Shown here piece by piece: positions 1 to 6,999 of a stretch of DNA of 64,000 nucleotides. Position 1 is the stretch's first letter. The number at the start of each line of letters is the position of its first letter. The stretch is from Pseudactinotalea terrae (GTDB lineage Bacteria; Actinomycetota; Actinomycetes; Actinomycetales; Beutenbergiaceae): contig NZ_WNXZ01000001.1 of the NCBI RefSeq assembly GCF_009733845.1, forward strand, positions 1,178,001 to 1,242,000. The letters are read 5' to 3'. The notes under the pieces are model-generated. The model did not search any database and was not told where the DNA came from. It saw nothing but the letters and a program-made list of their open reading frames with translations. Position numbers and translations under genes: made by a program.

Positions 1-45
1 CCTGGCGCCCGGGCGAGAGCGCCTGGCGTCTGTGGTGGCGCTGAC

Positions 46-62
46 CCGCACATCTACCAGAC
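46..62 (+). promoter_or_regulatory. CCGCACAT leaderless promoter, CTAC subclass
   Basis: CCGCACAT (46-53) is followed by CTACCAGAC and then ATG at 63. The ATG is the tenth base after the last T, and no Shine-Dalgarno sequence lies between. The promoter role is inferred from the recurrence of this arrangement across the window. Confidence 0.75.
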
Positions 63-842
63 ATGACGAACCAGAAGCGAGTCCAGCCCGGCGTCCGCGA
101 GGGCGGCCAGTTCTCCACTGACCCCCGCTCGGAGGCGCAGGTCAGCCTGACCGGCACCGACCACGGGGTGCGTGTGCAGGGCGAGGTGCTCGAGGACGGG
201 CAGGCGATGGTGGACTCCCTGAACGAGCTCCACCTGGGGCCCGAGGCCGTCCTGGACATCGACGGTCAGAACCGGTTCGCCGGCGATCTGCACACCGCCG
301 TGTCCAGCTACCGGGTCTCGGCCTATGAGGTGGGCACGTACCGCATCAAGGCCGAGGGTGCCTCGGGCTACTCCGATGTGCTGCTGCCCGCGCAGCACAC
401 TCCGGCCGAGCTGGCCGACGCGTTGCGCAAGGCCCGTACCGCCGCGATCAGCGACCTGGCCCGGGGGCACGCCGACGCCAAGCTGCGTGCCGACGCCGTC
501 GAGCGCGCTGAGCTCCAGCGGCCGGTGGCTGCGCGCCGCGACCCGCAGGTCGGCCTCACCGAGGTCGGGTTCGCCCTGCCCGGTGACCACATCAAGGTCC
601 GGACCTTCTCCGAGGGTGCCGACGCCCAGCTGTTCGCCCGGTCGGCCATCAAGGACGGCATCGACACCCTGACCGAGCGGCAGAACCGGAACCGGCTCAA
701 CAAGGTCCTGGACCAGCTCGGTCCCGACCGGGAGACCGCCGACCGGGTGCTGCGCACCTACCTGAGCGACGTGCGTACCGAGGCTGACCGTCTGCACGCC
801 GCCGACGAGGCGACCCGCCTGCAGCTCGGTCTGGACGCCTGA
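63..842 (+). CDS. GGQF-tagged protein of unknown function, 259 aa
   Basis: Function not recognised. The GGQF tag occupies about residues 5-31 (RVQPG, then GGQF, then EAQVSL). The rest is a soluble, charged protein with a central helical stretch (about 105-145, rich in Ala, Asp and Lys) and a helical C-terminus ending LQLGLDA. There is no signal peptide, membrane segment or cysteine cluster. The ATG at 63 is fixed by the promoter spacing. An ADP-ribosyltransferase-like gene follows after 9 bases on the same strand, so the two are probably co-transcribed. That the gene is real is well supported by codon bias and by the tag it shares with 17 other proteins here. Confidence 0.8.
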   Translation: MTNQKRVQPGVREGGQFSTDPRSEAQVSLTGTDHGVRVQGEVLEDGQAMVDSLNELHLGPEAVLDIDGQNRFAGDLHTAVSSYRVSAYEVGTYRIKAEGASGYSDVLLPAQHTPAELADALRKARTAAISDLARGHADAKLRADAVERAELQRPVAARRDPQVGLTEVGFALPGDHIKVRTFSEGADAQLFARSAIKDGIDTLTERQNRNRLNKVLDQLGPDRETADRVLRTYLSDVRTEADRLHAADEATRLQLGLDA

Positions 843-851
843 GCGGCCCAG

Positions 852-1370
852 ATGCGGCACCGGACGCCGTTCGAGGAGCTGGCGGCCACCGCTGCCCGCT
901 GTCCATCCAGCGCCGCTGCCCGCGGTGCTTACGTCGGTGTGGAGCAGGTCATGGACGGCAGGCTCTACCACGGCAGCCGGGTGCAGCTGACCCCGGGTGA
1001 GGTCGTGCGGCCGGGCTGGCGGGCCAACCACACCCAGTCACCGACCGATCAGGTGTGCGTGACCTCGAGCCTGGACCTGGCGCTGTACTGGGCGCAGCTG
1101 GGCGGCTACGGGCAGGTGTATGTCTACGAGGTGGTCACCCAGGACCTGGTGCAGGTGTGCCGCGCCACCCTGGACCTGCCCAGGCGTCAGGTCCGGCTCC
1201 TGGAAGGGCGGGTGCCGACGGCCCGGGTGGTGGCGGTGGTGGCTACCGAGACACCGTGGCAGCGGACCCAGTCCTCGGAGCAGCTCGCGCGAGGAGGCCG
1301 GCGGTGCTGGTTGCGTCGCCTGTTGCGCCGAGTCACGTCACGCCGCGTCCCGCACATCTACGTGGTATGA
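852..1370 (+). CDS. Arr-like ADP-ribosyltransferase-fold protein, 172 aa
   Basis: Residues about 38-110 resemble the rifampin ADP-ribosyltransferase (Arr) fold. LYHGS resembles the family's HG start, LTPGEVVRPGW the following turn, and VTSSLDLALYWAQ with QVYVYEV the NAD-binding core. Arr enzymes transfer ADP-ribose from NAD to a small molecule. The substrate here is unknown, and a macromolecular target is equally possible. ATG 852 is used, but ATG 951, just before LYHGS and preceded by GGAG, is a plausible shorter start. The last codons read P-H-I-Y through the promoter of the next gene, and stop and next start overlap (ATGA). The basic C-terminal 35 residues look unconserved. Confidence 0.6.
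   Translation: MRHRTPFEELAATAARCPSSAAARGAYVGVEQVMDGRLYHGSRVQLTPGEVVRPGWRANHTQSPTDQVCVTSSLDLALYWAQLGGYGQVYVYEVVTQDLVQVCRATLDLPRRQVRLLEGRVPTARVVAVVATETPWQRTQSSEQLARGGRRCWLRRLLRRVTSRRVPHIYVV
1350..1366 (+). promoter_or_regulatory. CCGCACAT leaderless promoter, CTAC subclass
   Basis: CCGCACAT (1350-1357), then CTACGTGGT, then ATG 1367. It lies inside the 3' end of the ADP-ribosyltransferase-like gene, so coding and promoter constraints coincide here. Confidence 0.75.
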
Positions 1371-2071
1371 CCTCGACCGCAGACCGCAACCGCCAGCCCG
1401 CCGGCCTCAGCACCGGCGGCCAGTTCGCCACCGAGCCCAAGACCGAGACCGGTCTGTCCCTGGCGCCGGCCGCCAAGCCGGGCCACCTGCGCCTGTCGCG
1501 CAACGGGCACGTCGACGCCACCGGGCTGAGCGAGCCGGCCGAGCTGGAGTACGCGACCGCGGTGGAGTCGCTGCTGCGCAACCGGTTCCGGGCGCGGGCC
1601 GCCGTCGGCGGCAGTGTCGAGCACAGCGACCTGATCACCGCTGAGGCGGTGCTGGTCCGTGGCCTGGCGATGCGGCACGACCCGGACCTGTTCGAGGAGA
1701 CCTGGCACATCCTGGGCCCCAAGACCAACGAGGCCGCCGGCAAGCTGCTGCGCTCCAGCCTGGCAGAGATCGTGGCCGAGCACCCGGTCCCGCCGTCGCT
1801 GAGCCCTGAGCAGCGTTCGCGGGCGGTGCACCTGTTCGCCACCCAGTCCACCAACGAGCCGATGGGCAGTGCGGCCGCTGAAGCTTGCCAGGAGGTGCTG
1901 GCTGAGTTCGGTGTCGGTGACTGCGGCCACTTCGCTGCCACCTCCCTGGCCCGGGAGCTGGACGCCGAGCGCGAGCACGCCGTGAGGCAGCGCCGCCCGT
2001 TCGGCGTGCAGGAGATGGTCGGTGTGGTCAACCGGATGCGTGCGGAGTTCCAGGCCGACCCGCTGGCCTGA
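1367..2071 (+). CDS. GGQF-tagged protein of unknown function, 234 aa
   Basis: Not recognised. The tag spans residues 6-32 (RQPAG, GGQF, ETGLSL). The rest is predicted mostly helical: a segment with HDPDLFEETWHILG near 110, a proline break (PVPPSLSPEQ) near 145, and a charged C-terminal helix ending near NRMRAEFQADPLA. There are no cysteine clusters or membrane segments. The reading frame stays open well upstream, but promoter spacing and the tag both place the start at ATG 1367. The CCA-enzyme gene with its own promoter follows. Confidence 0.78.
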   Translation: MTSTADRNRQPAGLSTGGQFATEPKTETGLSLAPAAKPGHLRLSRNGHVDATGLSEPAELEYATAVESLLRNRFRARAAVGGSVEHSDLITAEAVLVRGLAMRHDPDLFEETWHILGPKTNEAAGKLLRSSLAEIVAEHPVPPSLSPEQRSRAVHLFATQSTNEPMGSAAAEACQEVLAEFGVGDCGHFAATSLARELDAEREHAVRQRRPFGVQEMVGVVNRMRAEFQADPLA

Positions 2072-2089
2072 GCCGACCTTGCCGAGTGG

Positions 2090-2106
2090 CCGCACATCTA
2101 CCGGGT
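2090..2106 (+). promoter_or_regulatory. CCGCACAT leaderless promoter, CTAC subclass
   Basis: CCGCACAT (2090-2097), then CTACCGGGT, then GTG at 2107. The rule selects GTG 2107 over the overlapping GTG at 2105, and only 2107 is in frame with the downstream protein. Confidence 0.75.
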
Positions 2107-3612
2107 GTGCCCACACTCGATCGTCCCCGTCAACCTGCCGGCCTCCGCGAGGGCGGCCAGTTCACCGCGACCACCCGCGCCGAGGCCGACCTGACCTTGA
2201 CCGCTGCCGACCGGGTGCGCGCTGACAGGCTGCTTGAGCTCACCCCGGCCACCGTGGTGGTCCTGGAGGCGATCCGGGCCGCTGGCGGCAACGCCTACCT
2301 GGTCGGTGGGTGCGTGCGGGACCGGCTGCTGGGCCACCCGGCCAAGGACATCGACATCGAGGCCTACGGGTTGGAGCCGGACCGGCTGCGCAAGGTGCTG
2401 TCCCGGGTCGCCCGCGTGGAGGAGGTCGGTGCCGCGTTCTCGGTGCTGACCGTCTCCCGCGACGGGGAACGTCTCGACGTCGCCCTGCCACGCCGGGAAC
2501 GGCGCACCGGGCCCGGGCACCGCGACTTCGCGGTCGAGGTCGACCCGTTCTGCGATGTCCGGGAGGCGTCCGCGCGACGTGACTTCACCGTCAACGCGCT
2601 GCTCTACGACCCGGCGGCCGATGAGATCGTGGACTGCTGGGGTGGCCTGGGTGACCTGCGCGACGGGGTGCTGCGCCACACCGGTCCCGCATTCGCCGAG
2701 GACCCGTTGCGGGTGCTGCGCGGGGCCCGGTTCGCCGCCAGGCTGGGCATGCGGATGCACCCGGCCACCGTGGACCTGGCGCGCGACCTGGTCCCGGAGT
2801 TCGGGTCGCTGTCCCGGGAGCGGATCTGGGGCGAGTGGTCGACCATGGCTGCCACCGCTACCCGCCCCTCGGCCTGGCTGGACACCTTGGAGCAGACCGG
2901 GTGGCTGGCACACTTCCCGGCTCTGGCCGACCTGCGCGGGGTCGGGCAGGATGACCGCTGGCACCCCGAGGGTGACGTCTTCGAGCACACCCGGCAGGCA
3001 GCCGACACCGCTGCGACGCTGGCCGAGCAGCACGACCTGAGCGGGCGTGACCGGGCCGTGGTGGTGCTGGCCGCGATGCTGCACGACGTCGGCAAGGCCA
3101 CCCACACCCAGCAACACCCCGACGGGCGGATCACCTCCCACGGGCACGACACGGCGGGCGCGAGCACCGCCGCGACGTTCTTGTCCGACATCGGGGCACC
3201 CAAGGAGGTGCGCGACCTCGTCGCACCTATCGTCGCCGAGCACATGGTCACCGCCCACGGCACCGCACCCACCCGGCAGGCGGTGCGACGCCTGGCCCGG
3301 CGACTGGCACCGGCGAGCATCGAGCAGTGGGCGCTCGTGGTGGAGGCAGACAAGCGGGGCCGCGGGGCGGCCGCCCGTGCCGGCACCACGACCGCCTGGC
3401 TGGACATCGCCCGCGCCGAGGGCACCCAGGCCGCCCCGGTGCGCCGCATCCTGACCGGTGCCGACCTGATCGCCGCCGGCTGGTCCCCCGGCCCGCACTT
3501 CGGGCCCGTGCTCGCCGCGTCGGTCAGCGCCCAGGACGAGAGCCGATTCGAGGACCCCGCGGGTGCGCGGGCCTGGCTGGCCAGCACCTACCCGACCGAA
3601 CCGGCCGGGTGA
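2107..3612 (+). CDS. cca: GGQF-tagged CCA tRNA nucleotidyltransferase with HD domain, 501 aa
   Basis: Class II tRNA nucleotidyltransferase, which adds or repairs the 3' CCA of tRNA using CTP and ATP. The nucleotidyltransferase signature LVGGCVRDRLLG (about 65-76) is followed by the metal-binding D-x-D (81-83). RRDFTVNALL and EDPLRVLRGARFAARLG mark the next conserved blocks. A C-terminal HD domain has H-D at 326-327 (AAMLHDVGK) and a further histidine in AEHMV. The length fits HD-containing bacterial enzymes plus the 31-residue GGQF tag, which ordinary Cca proteins lack. GTG 2107 is set by promoter spacing and tag. Large phages can carry tRNA-maintenance enzymes. No tRNA gene is seen in this window. 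Confidence 0.9.
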   Translation: MPTLDRPRQPAGLREGGQFTATTRAEADLTLTAADRVRADRLLELTPATVVVLEAIRAAGGNAYLVGGCVRDRLLGHPAKDIDIEAYGLEPDRLRKVLSRVARVEEVGAAFSVLTVSRDGERLDVALPRRERRTGPGHRDFAVEVDPFCDVREASARRDFTVNALLYDPAADEIVDCWGGLGDLRDGVLRHTGPAFAEDPLRVLRGARFAARLGMRMHPATVDLARDLVPEFGSLSRERIWGEWSTMAATATRPSAWLDTLEQTGWLAHFPALADLRGVGQDDRWHPEGDVFEHTRQAADTAATLAEQHDLSGRDRAVVVLAAMLHDVGKATHTQQHPDGRITSHGHDTAGASTAATFLSDIGAPKEVRDLVAPIVAEHMVTAHGTAPTRQAVRRLARRLAPASIEQWALVVEADKRGRGAAARAGTTTAWLDIARAEGTQAAPVRRILTGADLIAAGWSPGPHFGPVLAASVSAQDESRFEDPAGARAWLASTYPTEPAG

Positions 3613-3617
3613 GCTGC

Positions 3618-3634
3618 CCGCACATCTAGCAGGC
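3618..3634 (+). promoter_or_regulatory. CCGCACAT leaderless promoter, CTAG variant
   Basis: CCGCACAT (3618-3625), then CTAGCAGGC, then ATG 3635. It starts 5 bases after the cca stop codon. Confidence 0.75.
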
Positions 3635-4714
3635 ATGACCAGCATCGCGACCCGTCACCGTCAGCCCGCCGGCGTCAGCGTCGGCGGCCAGTTCGCCGCC
3701 GAGCCCAAGACCGAGACCGGGCTGACCCTGGTCCCCGAGGGGCGCCGGTGGCTCCAGGACGCGGAGCTGTTCGCCGGGCGGGGCGCCTTCGTCACGCTCA
3801 GCACGGAGCACGACTACACCGACTTCGACCTGGACGCCGACACGGTTCGTGCGGCGCTCACCTCGCTGGCCCACGGGCAGGTCCCCGGCACCGGCATGAC
3901 CCAGTGGCCCGCGGTGGCCGACTGGCCCGCGCACGAGGACTGGGCCGACTGGGCCGATGACGCCGAGACGTTCAGCGGCGGTGCCTTCGTCACGCTGTCC
4001 CACGAGGACGGCACCTACACCGACTTCTCGCTCGACGGCGACCAGGCGCAGCTGATGTTCCTCGGGATCGCCACCGCCGCGGCGGGCACCGACCTCACCG
4101 GTGAGGTCGCCGAGTCGCTGCCGCGCCGGGACGGCATCTTCACCGACCCGGTCGAGCTGTTGCGTGCCTGCGAGGAGCTCGAGGACGACGTCGGTCGGCG
4201 TCGCGGCAGGGCGGCTCAGCGGGCCACGCTCGCGGCGGCGCCGCGCCTGGACGGCACCGAGCTGCGCCCCGAGAACCTCACCGCTGCGCGCAAGGCGCTC
4301 AACGCCACCCGCGCCCCGGGCCGGGTCGTGCTCATCAGCGGTCTGGACACCATCGGCCACGAGCCGTTGGAGGTCCGCGGCAACCCCGAGAGCCCGCTGC
4401 AGGTCATCGTCACCGGCGGCTTCGCCCGGTTGCGCGTCACCAGCGGCGACGTCGTCATCTACGCCGAGTCCGCTCTGGGTAACCCGATCGACGTCGAGGG
4501 CCAGGCCACCGTCGCGGTGCTGGCCGGAGCGGACCGCAAGGTCAGCGTCAACGTCAAGGGGTCGGGTGTGGCGGTGCTCAGCTTGGAGGAAGGGGCCCGC
4601 GGTTACCAGCATCGCGAGGACGGCGAGGGTTCCCTGGACGTGCTGCGCGCCGTGGACGGCAGCGACCGGGTGACAGTGCGTACCCCGTCGCACGAGGAGC
4701 CGGTCCGCCCCTGA
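3635..4714 (+). CDS. GGQF-tagged protein with internal repeat and beta-rich C-terminus, 359 aa
   Basis: Function unknown. After the tag (6-32), two similar units are visible. GAFVTLS followed by YTDFDLD (about 49-75) recurs as GAFVTLS followed by YTDFSLD (about 113-138), an internal duplication of about 25 residues. A middle helical section (LLRACEELEDDVGRRRG, near 185) leads into a beta-rich C-terminal half (about 230-330) of short alternating Val/Ile strands, suggesting a beta-helix or sandwich. Asp and Glu dominate, so the protein is acidic. The upstream frame is open, but the promoter and tag place the start at 3635. Confidence 0.78.
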   Translation: MTSIATRHRQPAGVSVGGQFAAEPKTETGLTLVPEGRRWLQDAELFAGRGAFVTLSTEHDYTDFDLDADTVRAALTSLAHGQVPGTGMTQWPAVADWPAHEDWADWADDAETFSGGAFVTLSHEDGTYTDFSLDGDQAQLMFLGIATAAAGTDLTGEVAESLPRRDGIFTDPVELLRACEELEDDVGRRRGRAAQRATLAAAPRLDGTELRPENLTAARKALNATRAPGRVVLISGLDTIGHEPLEVRGNPESPLQVIVTGGFARLRVTSGDVVIYAESALGNPIDVEGQATVAVLAGADRKVSVNVKGSGVAVLSLEEGARGYQHREDGEGSLDVLRAVDGSDRVTVRTPSHEEPVRP

Positions 4715-4717
4715 GCG

Positions 4718-4734
4718 CCGCACATCTACCGGTC
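4718..4734 (+). promoter_or_regulatory. CCGCACAT leaderless promoter, CTAC subclass
   Basis: CCGCACAT (4718-4725), then CTACCGGTC, then ATG 4735. It begins 4 bases after the preceding stop. Confidence 0.75.
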
Positions 4735-6246
4735 ATGTCCAGCATCGCGAACCGCAAGCGTCAGCCCGCCGGAATCCGTGAGGGCGGCCAGTTCACCACC
4801 GAGGCCCGTACCGAGACCGGGGTCACCCTGCTCGGCGGGGGATTGCCGAGCGTGGCGGACTCCCTGGCCGTCATCGCGGATCACCTCCTGGAGATCGCGG
4901 TCCCGACGGCCGCCCGGGCGATGGCCGAGCAGACGGTCCGCACCGCGTGCGAGGCCGCCGGGCCGGACGTGCCGGAGCGGTGGGTCGCCCAGGTGGTCGC
5001 TCATGACATCGGCACCGGCGAGATTTACCGGCGCAGCCTGGGGGTTGCCACGGTCGGTTCGCCGCAGTCGGGTGAGGTGCTGCGCGCCGCCTACGCCGCC
5101 GGGATGCCCGCCGACTGGGCGTCGGCGATGCTGCAGGAGCGGGGCCGGGCCTGGGTGCCCGGTTGCGTGCAGCGTTACGCCGAGGGTCTGACCGTGCAGG
5201 AGCTGGCTCGGCTCGAGGACGCCGGCCTGGCCGGCACCCCGACCAAGGCGATGGCCTACCGCGGGTGCGACACCCAGGAGGTGCACCGCTGGGCGGAGGC
5301 CGCTCTCGACGATCCTGACCTGAACGCCTACCTGGCCCGGTACGGCGGCCACCCGGGCATCGGGCTGTACGTGCGCGAGGGGGTGCCGCTCTCGGATGTG
5401 ATGCTGTGCCACGAGCTCGGCGTCGAGCCGGGCCTGGCCAGGCACGGTCTGACCCGCCCCGACGGCACGGTCGAGACCGGGCCGGAGGCGATCCGTGAGC
5501 TCGCCGCGTATGCCAAGGCGTGCGGGCAGTCCACCGACGAGGCCCATGAGGGCATCCGGCTGGGGGTGCCGGCGGCCACCGTCAAGGCGTTCGGGCCGAA
5601 GGTGGCTCCGCGCGAGATCGCCGACTTCGAGGCTGCGGGTGTCCCGGCCAAGGTGGCGCGTTCGCTGCGTGGCCGGGACCGGTCCATCACCGCAGAACAG
5701 GCTGGCGAGCTGCACACCGCGGGCATCAGCACCGGCGCCGACTACAAGGCGTGGCTGGCGGTGGCCTCGCCCCGACCCGGTGCACGCGAGCCCAGTGGAA
5801 CCGACTACGCCGAGATGCTGCGGGTGGCGCGGGCCGGGGTGCCGTTGGCTACCGCGCACCGGTTGCGGGAGCAGTCGGTGCCGTTGGGCTCCATCTTGGA
5901 GCTGCACACCGCGGGCGTGCTGGACTTCGACCCGTGGCGCGCGGCGCTGTATGGACCCACCCAGCAGACCGCCCGGATGCACGACCCGATCGCTGACGGG
6001 CTGCACCACATCGCCGCGTTCGTCAAGGCCGGCGGCGCGCCGGCGCAGCTGGCCCGCGCCCAGCGTGCCGGGGTCCCGCTGGCGCAGATGGTGCAGCATG
6101 TGGACACCACGCCGGCGCAGCTGTGGGCGGCCGGTGAGCCCAACAGGGCTGCCGTCTTCGAGAATGCCAAGCGGCTGCACCGCGACTACGGCGGCCTGGC
6201 CGGGCAGCCGCAGCCGTGGACGGTGACCGGGCCGGAGGACCTGTGA
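4735..6246 (+). CDS. GGQF-tagged helical-repeat protein, 503 aa
   Basis: Not recognised by family. After the tag (6-32) the protein is almost wholly alpha-helical, with recurring Ala-Gly-Val/Met-Pro turns: AAGMPADWA, EAGVPAKVA-like, ARAGVPLATA, RAGVPLAQM. This suggests a solenoid of about 35-residue helical repeats, a scaffold often used for protein or RNA binding. There are no catalytic motifs, cysteine clusters or membrane segments. It ends a run of tagged genes on the plus strand. The next two genes are on the minus strand. Confidence 0.78.
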   Translation: MSSIANRKRQPAGIREGGQFTTEARTETGVTLLGGGLPSVADSLAVIADHLLEIAVPTAARAMAEQTVRTACEAAGPDVPERWVAQVVAHDIGTGEIYRRSLGVATVGSPQSGEVLRAAYAAGMPADWASAMLQERGRAWVPGCVQRYAEGLTVQELARLEDAGLAGTPTKAMAYRGCDTQEVHRWAEAALDDPDLNAYLARYGGHPGIGLYVREGVPLSDVMLCHELGVEPGLARHGLTRPDGTVETGPEAIRELAAYAKACGQSTDEAHEGIRLGVPAATVKAFGPKVAPREIADFEAAGVPAKVARSLRGRDRSITAEQAGELHTAGISTGADYKAWLAVASPRPGAREPSGTDYAEMLRVARAGVPLATAHRLREQSVPLGSILELHTAGVLDFDPWRAALYGPTQQTARMHDPIADGLHHIAAFVKAGGAPAQLARAQRAGVPLAQMVQHVDTTPAQLWAAGEPNRAAVFENAKRLHRDYGGLAGQPQPWTVTGPEDL

Positions 6247-6264
6247 GCTTGCAGCGGGCGCGGC

Positions 6265-6531
6265 TCAGCGGCGGGTGATGGCGTTGGCCCACACCCACAC
6301 GCTGCCGGTGCGGCCGTCCTCGTCGTGGAAGCGCACATGCCCGGCGCGCGGGGTGTACGCGGTCGCCTCGCCCTCGACCCGGAGGTAGCCCCGCGCGGGG
6401 AACAGCACCCAGGCCTGCACCGGCACCGGCTCGGGCAGACGCGTGATGGGCCCGCCGACGGCGGCCATCGGCAGGTCGGGCGGCAGTGAGCGCAGCGGTA
6501 CACGGTCGGGGTGGCGTCCTTCTCCGGTCAC
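6265..6531 (-). CDS. Small SOS-box-controlled protein, 88 aa
   Basis: A small basic protein with a beta-rich core (VPVQAWVLFPARGYLRVEG, about 37-55) ending in VWVWANAITRR. From memory, similar small proteins occur in actinobacteria near DNA-repair polymerases; I cannot confirm this. The GTG start at 6531 lies 9 bases from a consensus actinobacterial LexA box, the only such box noticed in the window, so damage-inducible expression is inferred. There is no GGQF tag and no CCGCACAT promoter. It faces the tagged helical-repeat gene tail to tail. Confidence 0.65.
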   Translation of the reverse strand: MTGEGRHPDRVPLRSLPPDLPMAAVGGPITRLPEPVPVQAWVLFPARGYLRVEGEATAYTPRAGHVRFHDEDGRTGSVWVWANAITRR

Positions 6532-6539
6532 CCCCCTAT

Positions 6540-6555
6540 TCGAACACGTGTTCGT
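6540..6555 (-). promoter_or_regulatory. Putative LexA (SOS) box
   Basis: TCGAAC-ACGT-GTTCGT contains the perfect 14-bp palindrome CGAACACGTGTTCG (6541-6554). Actinobacterial LexA boxes follow TCGAAC-N4-GTTCGA, so 15 of 16 positions match that form. It overlaps the promoter region of the 88-residue gene starting at 6531. Confidence 0.65.
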
Positions 6556-6585
6556 ACGCGGTGAGAGCCGATGACCTCCCGATCC

Positions 6586-6867
6586 TCAGGCCGAGGCGCC
6601 CGGCTTGACGTCCAGCTTGTCCCGGTCGTCCACCATGATGCGACCGAAGTCGGCGCCGGCCCGCTCGAACTTCGTTGCGTGGTGGCCGCAGAACCGCAGC
6701 GGGACCGCGATCCCGTCCACGACCTTGACCGACAGCACCACCGCGGCCGCCGTCGGGCAGCAGTCCGCACGCTCGGGTGCACGGATCGTGAAGTCCGTCT
6801 CGCTCCAGTGCGAGACCGGCTCCTCGAGCACCTCCGCACGGGCGCGCTCCAGAGTCATCGTGGGCAT
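6586..6867 (-). CDS. DUF7455-like small protein, 93 aa
   Basis: The core carries a cysteine pair (ADCCPTAAAVVLSV, about 43-56) and then LRFCGHHATKFERAG (about 66-80). This resembles the actinobacterial DUF7455 family, whose Cys-rich segment ending in FCGHH probably binds zinc. Family function is unknown. ATG 6867 is chosen because GGAGG lies 5 bases upstream; a longer in-frame ATG at 6897 lacks a site. The CCGCACAT element lies about 66 bases upstream, so this gene has a 5' leader of about 56 nt. Confidence 0.65.
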   Translation of the reverse strand: MPTMTLERARAEVLEEPVSHWSETDFTIRAPERADCCPTAAAVVLSVKVVDGIAVPLRFCGHHATKFERAGADFGRIMVDDRDKLDVKPGASA

Positions 6868-6922
6868 GGGGTCCTCCTTCATGCAGGGGGCCGCCACGGC
6901 AAGAGGGCCGCAGCAGGGGTTG

Positions 6923-6940
6923 GCGGTGCTTCATGTGCGG
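6923..6940 (-). promoter_or_regulatory. CCGCACAT promoter with leader
   Basis: Minus-strand CCGCACAT (6940-6933). The expected first base is about 6923, and the Shine-Dalgarno-driven start lies at 6867. One of five copies not directly abutting a start codon. Confidence 0.6.
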
Positions 6941-6982
6941 CACCGGCCCGATCCCCGGCACCGGCACCGGCAGGGCGTGCTG

Positions 6983-6999
6983 CCGCACATACGGATCAC
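6983..6999 (+). promoter_or_regulatory. CCGCACAT leaderless promoter, non-CTAC subclass
   Basis: CCGCACAT (6983-6990), then ACGGATCAC, then ATG 7000. It is divergent from the minus-strand copy at 6933-6940, with 42 bases between the two cores. Confidence 0.75.

Noticed and set aside
3-44. Tail of a gene entering from the left edge (frame 3, ending TGA at 42-44)
   Set aside because: Fourteen codons are too few to support a gene or product.
46-58. CCGCACATCTAC as a canonical SigA -10 hexamer
   Set aside because: No TANNNT fits at the -12 to -7 position for most copies, and the conserved part extends further upstream than a -10 hexamer. It was kept as a distinct element.
63-842. GGQ in the tag as a peptide-release-factor motif
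   Set aside because: Release-factor GGQ lies in a structured domain of a different protein. Here it is part of an N-terminal extension on many unrelated proteins.
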